Below, in pieces: positions 10,081-19,130 of a stretch of DNA of 64,000 bases. Where the stretch lies: positions 2,888,501 to 2,952,500 of the forward strand of contig NZ_ARWE01000001.1 of the NCBI RefSeq assembly GCF_000384395.1, given 5' to 3'. The notes below the pieces were generated by a model. It was given only the letters and a program-made list of their open reading frames with translations, ran no database searches and was not told the DNA's origin. Positions within the stretch are counted from its first letter, which is position 1, and the number at the start of each line of letters is the position of its first letter. The position numbers were made by a program, and so were the translations under genes. This DNA is from Geopsychrobacter electrodiphilus DSM 16401. Lineage in GTDB: Bacteria > Desulfobacterota > Desulfuromonadia > Desulfuromonadales > Geopsychrobacteraceae.

Positions 10081-10298
10081 AAAGCAGAGAGAGTCGGCAG
10101 GCATTTTTTTGAACGAGACATTATCCTTAATGCCGAGGTTGAAACGCTGAGGGACTTTATGGCGACGCCGTCCAGATTCCTCTGTTCGGCAAGCAGCGTT
10201 GGTTGACGGAAATCAGGCATATCCGTGAGGGAGAATATTTTGTTTATGAACAGCGGATCAAACTTTTGCAGCCCCCTCAAAGTTACAGCCGGTTATAA
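10081..10298 (+). pseudogene. remnant of a SRPBCC (START-like) protein gene
   Basis: Two coding-like pieces in different plus frames. The first (10081-10179) reads FFERDIILNAEVETLRDF, which looks like strand 1 of a SRPBCC domain. The second (10185-10298) reads LFGKQRWLTEIRHIREGEYF and then a stop at 10298, resembling the family's inner strands (RWLTEI...FVDEQ). The middle and end are missing, no start codon is visible, and the 3' end overlaps sthA by 16 bases on the other strand. Small SRPBCC genes are often neighbours of photolyase and DUF2867 genes, which supports the reading. I judge this from pattern only. Confidence 0.5.
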
Positions 10299-11683
10299 CC
10301 ATTGAGCGCCGCGACCCGATAGGCCTCGGCCATGGTTGGGTAGTTGAAGGTGGTGTTAATGAAATACTTGACGTTGTTGTGCGGTACAGGCTGGGCCATG
10401 ATCGCCTGACCGATGTGGAGAATTTCAGCCGCGTTATGACCGAAACAGTGGATGCCGAGGAGTTCGAGCGTCTCGCGATGAAAGAGTAATTTGAGCATGC
10501 CCGCCTTGTGCCCGGTGATCTGACCGCGAGCCAGGTTGCGGAAAAAGGCATGCCCCACTTCGTAAGGGACGCACTTCTCGGTCAGCTGGCGTTCGGTTTC
10601 GCCCAGACAGCTGATTTCGGGAGTGGTATAGATGCCGGTCGGAATATTGCTGACCAATCGGTCGTCACAGTACCCGTCAACAATGTGTGTCCCGGCGAAG
10701 CGTCCTTGATCGTAGGCGGCACTCGCCAGGTTGGGGAAACCGACAATATCCCCAACCGCATAAATATGGGGCTGGACCGTCTGATAGGCGGCATTCACCG
10801 CGATGTTGCCGCGATGATCTACCTGAATCCCCAACGCCTCAAGCCCCATCCCGGTGGAATTCCCACTGCGGCCGTTGGCCCAGAGCAGCAAGTCTGATTT
10901 GATGACCTTGCCGGTCTTCAGGTGCAGCACCACACCACCGTCAGTCACCTCAACCCGTTCATACTCCTCATTCTGACGGATCAGGATCCCCTGCTCATCA
11001 CGCATGTGATAGCTGAGGGCATTACTGATCTCTTCATCGAGGAATTCAAGCAGGCGCTCCCGCGTATTAACCAGATTGACCCTCACCCCGAGATCTTTAA
11101 ACGCTGAAGCGTACTCGCAGCCGATCACCCCGGCGCCGTAAACCGTCATCGTAGTAGGGAGTTCTTTCAACTGCAGGATCGTGTCGCTATCAACCACCCG
11201 GGGATGGTCAAAGTCAATGTCGTCCGGCCGATAGGGGTGCGAACCGGTCGCCAGCACGAAATAGTCGGCGGTGAACCGGTTAGGATTGGCGGAGGTATCG
11301 CTGATCTCAATGGTATGGGTATCGACAAAGCGGGCCGTCCCATCGATAACCTTGACGTCGTTGCGTAGGTAAAACCCTTCTCGATCGCGAACCTGCTGCC
11401 CCACAACTTCGGCCACGGTCGTCAACAGTTCAGCAGCGGTGACCTTGGCCTGCTGGCTGCGATTAAACAGGCGGCTGCTCTTCTGTTCGGCGTACTGCTG
11501 CACCAGATGAATAATCGTTTTGCTCGGGATCGTCCCCGAATGCGTGCAGCCCCCCCCGACAAAGGAGTCTCTTTCGACTATGGCAACCGACTTGCCGGAC
11601 TTGGCGAGCTTGATCGAAGCCCCTTCACCTCCAGGGCCGCTGCCAATAACAATGACATCAAAGTGCGTCTTCGGCGTTTCCAT
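10283..11683 (-). CDS. sthA: soluble pyridine nucleotide transhydrogenase
   Basis: A cytoplasmic FAD enzyme that moves electrons between NADPH and NAD+. It is 466 residues long, as usual. The FAD motif GSGPGGEGA is at residues 14-22, and [13 protein letters not shown] replaces the CxxxxC disulfide of other family members by a single Cys, which is the mark of SthA. A second dinucleotide-binding motif [10 protein letters not shown] lies near residue 182 and the FAD-contacting [14 protein letters not shown] near 315. The start at 11683 has only a weak upstream purine stretch. It appears to be a single-gene unit. Confidence 0.94.
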   Translation of the reverse strand: METPKTHFDVIVIGSGPGGEGASIKLAKSGKSVAIVERDSFVGGGCTHSGTIPSKTIIHLVQQYAEQKSSRLFNRSQQAKVTAAELLTTVAEVVGQQVRDREGFYLRNDVKVIDGTARFVDTHTIEISDTSANPNRFTADYFVLATGSHPYRPDDIDFDHPRVVDSDTILQLKELPTTMTVYGAGVIGCEYASAFKDLGVRVNLVNTRERLLEFLDEEISNALSYHMRDEQGILIRQNEEYERVEVTDGGVVLHLKTGKVIKSDLLLWANGRSGNSTGMGLEALGIQVDHRGNIAVNAAYQTVQPHIYAVGDIVGFPNLASAAYDQGRFAGTHIVDGYCDDRLVSNIPTGIYTTPEISCLGETERQLTEKCVPYEVGHAFFRNLARGQITGHKAGMLKLLFHRETLELLGIHCFGHNAAEILHIGQAIMAQPVPHNNVKYFINTTFNYPTMAEAYRVAALNGYNRL

Positions 11684-11799
11684 CTTGAAATCTCGTCTCT
11701 GATTGCTTAAAACTTTGCCCGCGATCTGTTGATCGGGGAGGGTATCGCCAAATATGGATCAATTACCATGGTGACAAGCTGTCCAGCCAACAACTAAGC

Positions 11800-12621
11800 T
11801 TACTGTCGCACCAGGCGCAGGATACGTGGTTCGTGACAACAGTTGGTGCGAAAGGGGTTGATATCCAGACCGCCACGCCGCGTATACCAGGCTTGCACGC
11901 TGAGCTCCCGTGGTCGACAGGTCCGTTGAAGGTCAACAAAGATCCGCTCGACACACTGTTCATGAAATTCGTTGTGCTGACGAAAGGAGATCAGATACCG
12001 CAGCAGAGCCTCGCGGTCGATCCTGGCCCCGGAATATTCAATAAGAATTGAACCCCAGTCGGGTTGATTGGTCACCAGACAATTACTCTTGAGCAGGTGA
12101 CTGTGCAGAATTTCGCTGACCTGATTGTCGGCATCAGCCTTCAGCCCTGCGGGTTGCAGCTGATAGTTATCGATGTGCAGATCTAGGTCATCCAGACAAT
12201 CTCCGGGCAGGGAATCAAGCTGGCTCCCGGCGGTGCTCAGTCTCAACAACTCTACCCGGACCGGTGCGCCGCTGACGGCGGAAAGATCTGTCGTCAGGGT
12301 CCGTTGTACCTTATCCCAACTATCGATAGAGGTCTGATTAAAGGAATTGAGGTACAGCTTGAACGACTTCGATTCAATTAAAAAAGGGGATTCACAAGCG
12401 AAGAAAAACCGCGCCATGGCAACCTGCGGCATCCCCTTGAGGTTCAGCCAGGAGAGTTCATAGCCGTTCCACAAATCACCACCGGAAAAAGGGAGGCTGC
12501 CCTCTACGCCGATTTCATCGCGCTTGACCTGTCGCGGAAAGGGACAGAGCAAAGCGGGATCATATTGCGAGATATAGGCAGTCGCTTTGCCGAGGGGGAT
12601 ATTGTTCGGGTAATCACTCAA
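11800..12621 (-). CDS. queF: NADPH-dependent 7-cyano-7-deazaguanine reductase, long type
   Basis: Reduces preQ0 to preQ1 in queuosine (tRNA) biosynthesis. The family signature FLIESKSFKLYLNSFN and the catalytic-Cys segment NCLVTNQPDWGS are both present. The frame opens at 12792, but the E. coli-type N-terminus (short leader, then LGK-T-Y...YDPALL) begins at a TTG at 12621, preceded by GAAAGAAGAGCTGTC. That gives 273 residues against about 282 in E. coli QueF, so I use the TTG. No other queuosine gene is in the window. Confidence 0.92.
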   Translation of the reverse strand: MSDYPNNIPLGKATAYISQYDPALLCPFPRQVKRDEIGVEGSLPFSGGDLWNGYELSWLNLKGMPQVAMARFFFACESPFLIESKSFKLYLNSFNQTSIDSWDKVQRTLTTDLSAVSGAPVRVELLRLSTAGSQLDSLPGDCLDDLDLHIDNYQLQPAGLKADADNQVSEILHSHLLKSNCLVTNQPDWGSILIEYSGARIDREALLRYLISFRQHNEFHEQCVERIFVDLQRTCRPRELSVQAWYTRRGGLDINPFRTNCCHEPRILRLVRQ

Positions 12622-12770
12622 GACAGCTCTTCTTTCGTACAATTTAGGGGGAGCAGCAGTTTCCGTCAGCAGGCCTGTTTTTGTCAATCGACAGGCCGAT
12701 CTTCTGTCTCGGCTTGACCAGGATGAGGCGCCATCGGCTATAGTGAAAATTATAGCAAAGGAGGCTGCGC

Positions 12771-12950
12771 ATGAGCGATGATCACTGCCCAACCCCGAAG
12801 ATGCACCCCAAGCATCTGTGCAAATTGAAAAAGCTGGGTCAAGCTGAAGAACTCAGGGCGCGCAACAACACACCGACCGTAACCTGCGACAAGTGTGGTG
12901 CCCGGGGCAATCAACCCGAAGATGTTTGTCGTCCGCAATCAGGCAGATAA
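12771..12950 (+). CDS. small CxxC protein of unknown function
   Basis: A 59-residue frame with a very good ribosome-binding site (AAAGGAGG, spacing 7) and ATG at 12771. It has two Cys in CDKCGA near residue 40, single Cys at positions 6 and 17, and a basic segment HPKHLCKLKKLGQ. Four Cys with His suggest a small zinc-binding protein, but the spacing is irregular. It diverges from queF with a short shared upstream region and precedes ppnP by 71 bases. I do not recognise the family. Confidence 0.6.
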   Translation: MSDDHCPTPKMHPKHLCKLKKLGQAEELRARNNTPTVTCDKCGARGNQPEDVCRPQSGR

Positions 12951-13021
12951 ACCAGAAGCTGTTTCAGCAAACTTCAACCTGGGCCATTATCTGCCCTTTA
13001 CCACGAAGTAAGAGGTCCTCC

Positions 13022-13336
13022 ATGAAGAAATTCAAGCAGGTTAATGTCATCAAAAAAGCAAACATTTATTTCAACGGCAAGGTCACCAGCCGCACCCTTG
13101 TTTTCGATGATAGCTCCATCAAGACCCTCGGCATTATGCTGCCGGGAGAGTATCTCTTCAACACCGACAGTAAAGAAGTTATGGAGATCCTGTCGGGAGA
13201 CCTTGAGGTCCTGCTACCGGATGATGACAACTGGATAACAGTGACAAGCGGGGGATCGTTCGAAGTACCTGCGCAATCCAAGTTTGAGCTGAAGGTCAAA
13301 ACCATTACCGACTACTGTTGTTCCTTCGTTGTCTAA
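13022..13336 (+). CDS. ppnP: pyrimidine/purine nucleoside phosphorylase (DUF1255)
   Basis: A 104-residue single-domain cupin of the YaiE/PpnP family, which phosphorolyses a broad set of nucleosides. Matching features are YFNGKVTSRTLVF at the start, the GEYLFNTDSKEVMEILSGDLEVLLPD core and FEVPAQSKFELKV near the end; E. coli PpnP is 94 residues with the same order. ATG at 13022 follows AAGAGGTCCTCC. A long hairpin directly after the stop ends the transcript. Confidence 0.88.
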   Translation: MKKFKQVNVIKKANIYFNGKVTSRTLVFDDSSIKTLGIMLPGEYLFNTDSKEVMEILSGDLEVLLPDDDNWITVTSGGSFEVPAQSKFELKVKTITDYCCSFVV

Positions 13337-13342
13337 CCACCA

Positions 13343-13377
13343 CCGCCGGGTGAGGACAGCCTGTCTTCACCCGGCGG
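13343..13377. terminator. long hairpin between convergent ppnP and CBS genes
   Basis: The arms CCGCCGGGTGAGGACAG and CTGTCTTCACCCGGCGG pair over 17 bases with one wobble and almost no loop. There is no T-run, so it may act as a structural 3' end in both directions. Confidence 0.6.
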
Positions 13378-13384
13378 AATGAAT

Positions 13385-13819
13385 TCAACCACCTTTGATG
13401 TAGTTTTCCAGCTGACCGATAATAAACTCTTTTTCGGCGATTGAAGCCTTGACCAGATCGCCGATTGAAATCAAGCCGACCAGCTTGTCAGCCTCCATAA
13501 CCGGCAGATGACGACAACGCTTTTCGGTCACCAGCGCCATACATTCCTCAACTGTCTGTTCAGGACGGGTGTAATAAATATCTCGCGTCATGATCGCGCG
13601 CACCTTGGTCATCGGCGAAGAAAGCCCGTGCAGTACGACCTTGCGCGCGTAATCACGCTCAGAGAGCATCCCGACCAAACTTCCGGAATCCATCACCATG
13701 AGCGCCCCGACATCTTCCTGTGCCATCAGCGCGAGGGCGCTCAGCACAGTGGCATCGGCCTCAACGCTATACATGATCCCCCCCTTGCTACGCAGAACAT
13801 CTCTGACAGTTTTGACCAT
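13385..13819 (-). CDS. CBS-domain protein
   Basis: A 144-residue protein made of two CBS motifs (about residues 8-65 and 75-135), with typical LSERDYARKVVLHG after the first repeat and CRHLPVMEADKLVGLISIGDL in pieces after the second. Paired CBS motifs bind adenine nucleotides and regulate partners. It is free-standing, with no fused catalytic domain. ATG at 13819 follows AAAGGAGCTTGCC. The partner is unknown. The nearest genes are convergent ppnP and co-directional fetAB, whose last gene ends 120 bases upstream. Confidence 0.88.
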   Translation of the reverse strand: MVKTVRDVLRSKGGIMYSVEADATVLSALALMAQEDVGALMVMDSGSLVGMLSERDYARKVVLHGLSSPMTKVRAIMTRDIYYTRPEQTVEECMALVTEKRCRHLPVMEADKLVGLISIGDLVKASIAEKEFIIGQLENYIKGG

Positions 13820-13939
13820 GGCAAGCTCCTTTAGTTTGGCAACGGCTCAATTTGATTACAGTTTATCGAAGAGAGTGGCCATGTCAATGTCCCGCGTTTC
13901 ACCTGACGCTGGCATCTCCGAAAACCCTGACAAAGCAAC

Positions 13940-14728
13940 TCAGGATTTAAACAGACCCCGATCGAGCATCCCGAATGCGTTGAAGTTACGCCCGATCGTC
14001 AGACGGATCGCCAGCACCACGGCCAACGCCGTGCCACTGAAAATGGCAAGCATAATCGCGATCTGATACTTGATGGCGGTCATCGGATTTCCGCCGCCCA
14101 GAATCACACCAGTCATCATGCCAGGCAGGGCAACCAGACCGATAGTCGAAATGGTCGCGATGGTTGGAGCCAGAGCCGCGCGGCAGGCCTCACGCATAAA
14201 GGGGAACAGGGCTTCGCTCTGACTCGCCCCCTGAGAAAGTTCGAGCTGATAGAGCTTCTCTTTTTTACGCAGTCCTGTGTAAAAGCTCTGCAGGCCGATA
14301 ATATCGGCGCGCAGGCAATTTCCCAGAATCATGCCGCAGATCGGGACCAGATACTGGGCCTGCAGCGCCGCCTCGCGCTGGAGGATGAAAAAAACGAAAA
14401 ACAACAACGGCACCAGAGTGCCGACCAACAACGCCACAAAAAGCCCCCCGGCCAGACGCTTGAGATGCAGATGGCAGCCCTGGGCAATCGAGACATCCGC
14501 AACCAGAACCATGATCAGCACCCAGGCCGCCGTCACCCAAAGGCTGTTCAAGGTAAACACAAACTGCAGATAAAAGCCGACGAACAGCAGTTGCAGGGTC
14601 ATCCGTATCACCGCCAGCAAGGCTTCACCGAAGAGGGGGATCCGTAGCCAGAGGATTACACCCAAGGGGATGATCAGGAGCAGATAACTGATCGCCAGAT
14701 GTGCCGTGCTGATATCCAGTGTCGTCAT
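13940..14728 (-). CDS. fetB: FetB-type ABC transporter permease
   Basis: A membrane subunit of the UPF0014/FetB family, 262 residues, with about seven hydrophobic segments beginning ISYLLLIIPLGVILWL. The conserved cytoplasmic region GMILGNCLRADIIGLQ and the GMMTGVILGG segment are present. In E. coli FetAB exports iron and raises peroxide resistance; here the substrate is inferred from family. Its start overlaps the end of the ATPase gene by 4 bases (ATGA), so the two are translated together. Confidence 0.88.
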   Translation of the reverse strand: MTTLDISTAHLAISYLLLIIPLGVILWLRIPLFGEALLAVIRMTLQLLFVGFYLQFVFTLNSLWVTAAWVLIMVLVADVSIAQGCHLHLKRLAGGLFVALLVGTLVPLLFFVFFILQREAALQAQYLVPICGMILGNCLRADIIGLQSFYTGLRKKEKLYQLELSQGASQSEALFPFMREACRAALAPTIATISTIGLVALPGMMTGVILGGGNPMTAIKYQIAIMLAIFSGTALAVVLAIRLTIGRNFNAFGMLDRGLFKS

Positions 14729-15375
14729 ACGGTCTCCGGGGCTGTCGATCGCAGCTCAAGCGTTGCGGCGGAAAACCCGGCCCACTCACGCTCATGCGAA
14801 ACGGCAAGAATTGTCAAATCTCGGCGCGCGACCATGAGTTCAACCATCGCCTGGCTGGCGGCCGGATCAAGTGCCGAGGAAGCTTCATCCAGCAACAGAA
14901 TTTCACGTTGAAGGAGCAGCGCCGACACCATTGCAATTCGCTGTTTTTCGCCGCCCGAAAGCTGTTGGGCCTCCCGCTCCAGGAGATCATGTGGCAACAG
15001 GAGCTGGTCGAATAAGGAGGGGAGCAGCTCAAGATTTTTTTGCAGATGCCGATTGACCCGAAAGCTAAAAGGTCGCGCCAGCAGATCGCGCACCCGTCCT
15101 TCTGCCAGCTCGGGTTCCTGGGCGACATAAGCCATGCGGGTGCGCAGAGCCCAGACCGAGTGGTGATTCAGATTCTGTCCAAAAACCCGTATCTGACCCG
15201 TGGTTGGCTGGATATAGCCAAGGAGACACCTGAGCAGGCTCGACTTGCCGCACCCCGAGGGTCCGCGCAGGACAAGTCGCTCTCCTGCCCAAAGCTTAAA
15301 GCTCAGCCCGGTGAAGAGTTGATGGCCTGAGAATGCAAGAGTCAAATTTTCAATATCCAGCGCGGCCACCGTCAC
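14725..15375 (-). CDS. fetA: FetA-type ABC transporter ATP-binding protein
   Basis: The ATPase partner of FetB. Walker A GPSGCGKSS lies near residue 37, the signature LSGGEKQRIA near 140 and Walker B ILLLDEASSALD near 160. The frame is open to 15432, but a GTG at 15375 preceded by GGGAG with spacing 6 gives the usual length (216 residues), so I choose it. The fetA-fetB order and overlap match the known exporter. Confidence 0.88.
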   Translation of the reverse strand: MTVAALDIENLTLAFSGHQLFTGLSFKLWAGERLVLRGPSGCGKSSLLRCLLGYIQPTTGQIRVFGQNLNHHSVWALRTRMAYVAQEPELAEGRVRDLLARPFSFRVNRHLQKNLELLPSLFDQLLLPHDLLEREAQQLSGGEKQRIAMVSALLLQREILLLDEASSALDPAASQAMVELMVARRDLTILAVSHEREWAGFSAATLELRSTAPETV

Positions 15376-15705
15376 TTCAATCTCCCGACTCTCTGTATGC
15401 ACAGAGTTTAAACAATACAAGCAGAAGGACAATCAACTCCCCTGATATTTAAGCACTTATACACCTTGTCAAAAATTTTAAATACTCGGCAGAAACCAAA
15501 CAAAAACACTTGCTTTTGTCAAGAATGCCATGATAAAGAGAATTAACTTTAGAACTCCGTGCAGGTGTTGGATACGTAAACACACAGGTTGTCTGATGGT
15601 TTGAAACTACTTCGACTCTGTTCGTCAAAGTGGTTTTGTTTAATCTCCAGCCCCCCTGCACGGCACCGGTTCCGACAGAAACAGGGACACAAAAGGAGCA
15701 GTAAA

Positions 15706-15906
15706 ATGGCAGAAGGTACAGTAAAATGGTTTAACGATTCCAAAGGCTTCGGTTTTATTGAACAAGATGGGGGCCCCGACGTCTTTGCCCATTTTTCCGC
15801 TATTCAGAGCGAAGGATTCAAGTCCCTCGCCGAAGGCGAGCGCGTCACCTTTGACGTCGTTGAAGGCGGCAAAGGTCCTCAGGCTGCGAACATTCAAAAA
15901 GCCTGA
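15706..15906 (+). CDS. cold-shock protein, CspA family
   Basis: A 66-residue OB-fold nucleic-acid chaperone. Both RNA-binding motifs are visible: KGFGFI (RNP1, about residues 14-19) and VFAHF (RNP2, about 27-31), after the family start [11 protein letters not shown] at 15706 follows AAAAGGAGCAGTAAA. The 270 bases upstream hold no gene and probably include a long 5' untranslated region, as is common for csp genes. A strong terminator follows. Confidence 0.95.
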   Translation: MAEGTVKWFNDSKGFGFIEQDGGPDVFAHFSAIQSEGFKSLAEGERVTFDVVEGGKGPQAANIQKA

Positions 15907-15928
15907 GCAGACCGCCAGACAGCTACAC

Positions 15929-15963
15929 AAAAAAGGCCAGGTGCTTTCACCTGGCCTTTTTTC
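15929..15963 (+). terminator. intrinsic terminator after the cold-shock gene
   Basis: Perfect 15-base arms, AAAAAAGGCCAGGTG and CACCTGGCCTTTTTT, around a CTTT loop. The A and T tracts make it able to work in both directions. Confidence 0.93.
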
Positions 15964-15990
15964 TTGGGGTGAACAAAAGAAGAAACTCAG

Positions 15991-17289
15991 ATGAAATTGC
16001 CCACTCTTTGCAACCGAAAAACGATTTCCTACGCGCTGTATGATTGGGGAAATTCAGCGTTCGCCACAACCATAATGGCGGGTTTCTTTCCGGTTTTTTT
16101 TAAACAATTCTGGAGCGCTGGGAGTGACGTGACCCTCAGCACTGCCCGCCTTGGGTTCGGGAATGCGGCCGCAGGTCTGTTTCTTGCCCTCCTCGCTCCG
16201 ATCCTCGGAGCGATCTCTGACCGCGGTATCCATAAAAAACATTTTCTGCTCTTTTTCACCCTGATCGGGGCACTCTTCTCGGCGAGTCTTTTTTTTGTCG
16301 GACAGGGAGACTGGCAGCTTGCAGTCATCATCTATATTGCAGGGACCATCTGCTTTATCGGTTCCAATCTGTTTTATGACTCACTGCTGGTGGACGTCGC
16401 CGCACCCGAACAACGCAACATGGTTTCGGCCTTCGCCTATTCGGCCGGATATTTAGGCGGTGGTCTGCTCTTTGCTCTGAATGTCGCCATGACCCTGCGT
16501 CCCGGTTTTTTCGGCTTAGACGGACCGGCACAAGCTATCCGCATATCATTTTTATCCGTGGGAATCTGGTGGTGCGTCTTCGGCTTGCCGATCCAGTTCG
16601 CCGGCATTAGATCTCGGACCTCTGCCCCCCTCAACCTGCGCCTGTTCTCAGCGGCTTTCAAACAACTCGCGGGTACTTTTAGGGAGATTCGTGCCTACCG
16701 CTCGATCCTGCTGTTTCTGATCGCCTACTGGTTTTATATCGACGGCGTAAATACCATCATCAAGATGGCTGTTGATTACGGGCTCTCCCTCGGCTTTCAT
16801 TCCAGTGCTTTGATTACAGCCTTGCTGATCACCCAATTTGTCGGCTTTCCGGCGGCTCTCTTCTTCGGCTGGCTCGCCAAACGGATCGGCCCGATTCGCG
16901 CCATCCGCATCGCGATTATTGTCTACCTGGGGGTGACGATATCCGCTGCTTTCATGCGCACAGAACTGGAATTTTATCTGATGGCAATCAGCATTGGCCT
17001 GGTCCAGGGTGGGATACAAGCCCTTTCGCGAGCCACTTTCGCCAATATGATCCCCGAAGATAAAAGTGCCGAATTTTTTGGGTTTTATAATATGGTGGGT
17101 AAATTTGCAGCGATTATCGGGCCGGCCTTGATCGCCATCACCGGCTTACTTGCGCATAAGGCGGGGCTGGCGGAAACGGTTGCGACTCGGGTCGGGATTT
17201 CATCGATTGCCATCATGTTTATTGCGGGCTGGTTTTTCCTGGGCCTGGCCACCGGCCAGAACCCATCTCAGGAAGAGGAGCACTCATGA
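15991..17289 (+). CDS. MFS transporter, UMF1/Atg22-like family
   Basis: A 432-residue inner-membrane carrier with about twelve hydrophobic segments. The opening SYALYDWGNSAFATTIMAGF and the loop APILGAISDRG are typical of the UMF1 family, which is related to yeast Atg22. The substrate is unknown; amino-acid or sugar efflux has been suggested for relatives. Its stop overlaps the shikimate kinase start by 4 bases (ATGA), so the genes form one unit, though no functional link is evident. Confidence 0.87.
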   Translation: MKLPTLCNRKTISYALYDWGNSAFATTIMAGFFPVFFKQFWSAGSDVTLSTARLGFGNAAAGLFLALLAPILGAISDRGIHKKHFLLFFTLIGALFSASLFFVGQGDWQLAVIIYIAGTICFIGSNLFYDSLLVDVAAPEQRNMVSAFAYSAGYLGGGLLFALNVAMTLRPGFFGLDGPAQAIRISFLSVGIWWCVFGLPIQFAGIRSRTSAPLNLRLFSAAFKQLAGTFREIRAYRSILLFLIAYWFYIDGVNTIIKMAVDYGLSLGFHSSALITALLITQFVGFPAALFFGWLAKRIGPIRAIRIAIIVYLGVTISAAFMRTELEFYLMAISIGLVQGGIQALSRATFANMIPEDKSAEFFGFYNMVGKFAAIIGPALIAITGLLAHKAGLAETVATRVGISSIAIMFIAGWFFLGLATGQNPSQEEEHS

Positions 17290-17789
17290 GAAACAACCTG
17301 ATTCTGATCGGCATGCCGGGCGCCGGGAAAAGTACCGTCGGAGTCCTGTTAGCCAAACAGCTCGCCCTTGATTTTATCGATACTGATCTGGTCCTGCAGC
17401 GTCAGACAGGTCTGCGCCTGCAACAGCTAATCAACCTGCAGGGTTTGCATCGCTTTCGCGCCGCGGAAGAGGCGATGTTAATTTCACTCGATTATACGGA
17501 TACCCTTATTGCCACCGGCGGTTCGGTTATTTATTCTGCCCCGGGAATGGCCCGGCTGAAAGAGCTGGGTCGCCTGGTGTATTTAAATATCTCCCTCCCG
17601 TTGCTGATTCAGAGAATCGCCGACACAGGGGAACGTGGCATCCTTAAGCCGGCGGGGCAAAGTTTTGCGGACCTGTATGCCGAACGTACGCCAATCTACG
17701 CCGATTATGCGGACGTCAATATTGATATTGATGGCCTTAGCCCGGAAGCAGTGTTACAAAAGATCGAAAATTGCCTCAAAACAGGCTAA
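17286..17789 (+). CDS. shikimate kinase family protein
   Basis: A 167-residue P-loop kinase: Walker A GMPGAGKST at residues 9-17, the substrate-binding DTDLVLQRQTG near 33-43 and the ATGGSVIY segment near 79-86. These match shikimate kinase (AroK/AroL), which phosphorylates shikimate in aromatic amino-acid synthesis. The usual arginine of the substrate site (FR after the DTD segment) appears as HRFRAAE. Because other aro genes lie elsewhere, it could be a second or specialised copy. It overlaps the upstream carrier gene. Confidence 0.82.
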   Translation: MRNNLILIGMPGAGKSTVGVLLAKQLALDFIDTDLVLQRQTGLRLQQLINLQGLHRFRAAEEAMLISLDYTDTLIATGGSVIYSAPGMARLKELGRLVYLNISLPLLIQRIADTGERGILKPAGQSFADLYAERTPIYADYADVNIDIDGLSPEAVLQKIENCLKTG

Positions 17790-17827
17790 ACTATGACTGC
17801 AAGTCAACCCGCACCCAAGGCCGTCTG

Positions 17828-18256
17828 ATGCAGAGTGAATTTAACCAGCTGGTCGAATCGGGGATTACCGCTCTCGGCAACGGAGAAACCCAAAAAGCCC
17901 TGGCGCTGTTCGAACGTGCCTCCAGAATCGACAGTTCCCCAACCCTGAGTTCGTGTCTCGCTTACTGCATGGCCCGCGAACGCGGGCAGGTCAAGGCAGG
18001 ACACCGCACCTGTGAAGAATTGATCAATACCGATCCGCAGAATCTTTTCCATTACCTGAATCTCGGGCGGATACTGCTGCTCGAGAACGACCGCAGTGCC
18101 GCGATTCAAGCCTTTCGCGCCGGAATCGCTCTGGACCCCCATCCGCAAATCATTCGCGAATTAACGCTGCTCGGCGTCCGCAAAACCCCTCCGATCGCAT
18201 TTCTTCCCCGTGGCAATATTCTCAATAAACTCCTGGGCCATTTCAGCAACCGTTAA
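17828..18256 (+). CDS. TPR-repeat protein
   Basis: A 142-residue soluble protein with two or three tetratricopeptide-like helical pairs: about residues 5-38 (ALGNGETQKALALFERA) and 75-108 (YLNLGRILLLENDRSAAIQA). No enzymatic motif is visible. The ATG at 17828 is preferred to an upstream in-frame ATG because AAGG lies at good distance and the helical repeat starts there. It follows shikimate kinase by 38 bases and is probably on the same transcript. Its partner is unknown. Confidence 0.75.
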   Translation: MQSEFNQLVESGITALGNGETQKALALFERASRIDSSPTLSSCLAYCMARERGQVKAGHRTCEELINTDPQNLFHYLNLGRILLLENDRSAAIQAFRAGIALDPHPQIIRELTLLGVRKTPPIAFLPRGNILNKLLGHFSNR

Positions 18257-18334
18257 CGGACCAGAGGACTTGACATAAGCAGGGATCCCGCTGAACATAG
18301 TTGACATCTTTGATCATCTATTTCTGAGGTTAGG

Positions 18335-19108
18335 ATGCGAGAACTTTTTTATATATTGATGGTCCTGTTTCTATGCACTCCCGCATTCGCCAATCAGCCC
18401 CGCGTACTCTTTGACCAGGGTCATGGGCAGGTCTTCGTTATTGAACAGGAGACTGGTCTTCATCTGTCGCGACTGGCACGGACCTTCATCGGCGAAGGAT
18501 TTGAAGTCTCCAGTACGGCCCACCCCCTGACAGCGGGACTGCTCGACAAAACCGACGCGCTGGTCATATCCGGAGCGTTCAGACCCTTCTCCCCCGCTGA
18601 AATTGCCGAAATAATCCGTTTCATCAAACGCGGCGGACGCCTGGCGGTAATGATTCACATTGGGCCACCTCTCAAGACCTTGCTCAGGAATTTGGGAGTC
18701 GACGTCGCTAACGGCGTGATTCGCGAAGAAGAACAGGCAATTGATCACGAGCCGCTCAATTTCAGGACCAGCCGGCTTGCACCTCACCCCTTAACCCGGG
18801 GAATCAAAGATTTCGCGCTCTACGGATGTTGGCCGCTTCGCACGCTTTCGCCAGCAGGAAAGACCTTGGCGTTCAGCAGCAATCGTTCCTGGGTCGATCT
18901 GTCAGGCGACAAACGCCTGACTCCGGGTGATGCCGTTCAGGCATTCGGTGTGGTTGTGACATCGAGGATCGGTCAGGGGGAACTGCTGGTTTTTGGGGAT
19001 GATGCCCTGTTTCAGAACCGTTTTCTCAGCGGCAACAATTTGATCCTGGCAAAAAACCTTGGGCGCTGGCTGGCGGGGGCCCTAAAAGTGCCAGCCCAGG
19101 AGATTTAA
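18335..19108 (+). CDS. exported DUF4350-like protein
   Basis: A 257-residue protein with a clear signal peptide (MRELFYILMVLFLCTPAFA, cleavage near residue 19-20). The rest looks like a class I glutamine-amidotransferase-like/DUF4350 fold: VLFDQGHGQVF, then LDKTDALVISGAFRPFSPAEI and FIKRGGRLAVM. The catalytic triad of true amidotransferases is not visible, so it may be a binding protein. GAGGTTAGG precedes the ATG. I do not know its role; the periplasmic location is inferred from the signal. Confidence 0.7.
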   Translation: MRELFYILMVLFLCTPAFANQPRVLFDQGHGQVFVIEQETGLHLSRLARTFIGEGFEVSSTAHPLTAGLLDKTDALVISGAFRPFSPAEIAEIIRFIKRGGRLAVMIHIGPPLKTLLRNLGVDVANGVIREEEQAIDHEPLNFRTSRLAPHPLTRGIKDFALYGCWPLRTLSPAGKTLAFSSNRSWVDLSGDKRLTPGDAVQAFGVVVTSRIGQGELLVFGDDALFQNRFLSGNNLILAKNLGRWLAGALKVPAQEI

Positions 19109-19130
19109 CGTCGCGCGTCTTGCAGCGGTG

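Noticed and set aside
9987-10280. Minus-strand open frame of 97 codons between the YbgA-like and sthA genes
   Set aside because: No start signal or family match; the plus strand of this segment carries the SRPBCC remnant, which explains the open frame.
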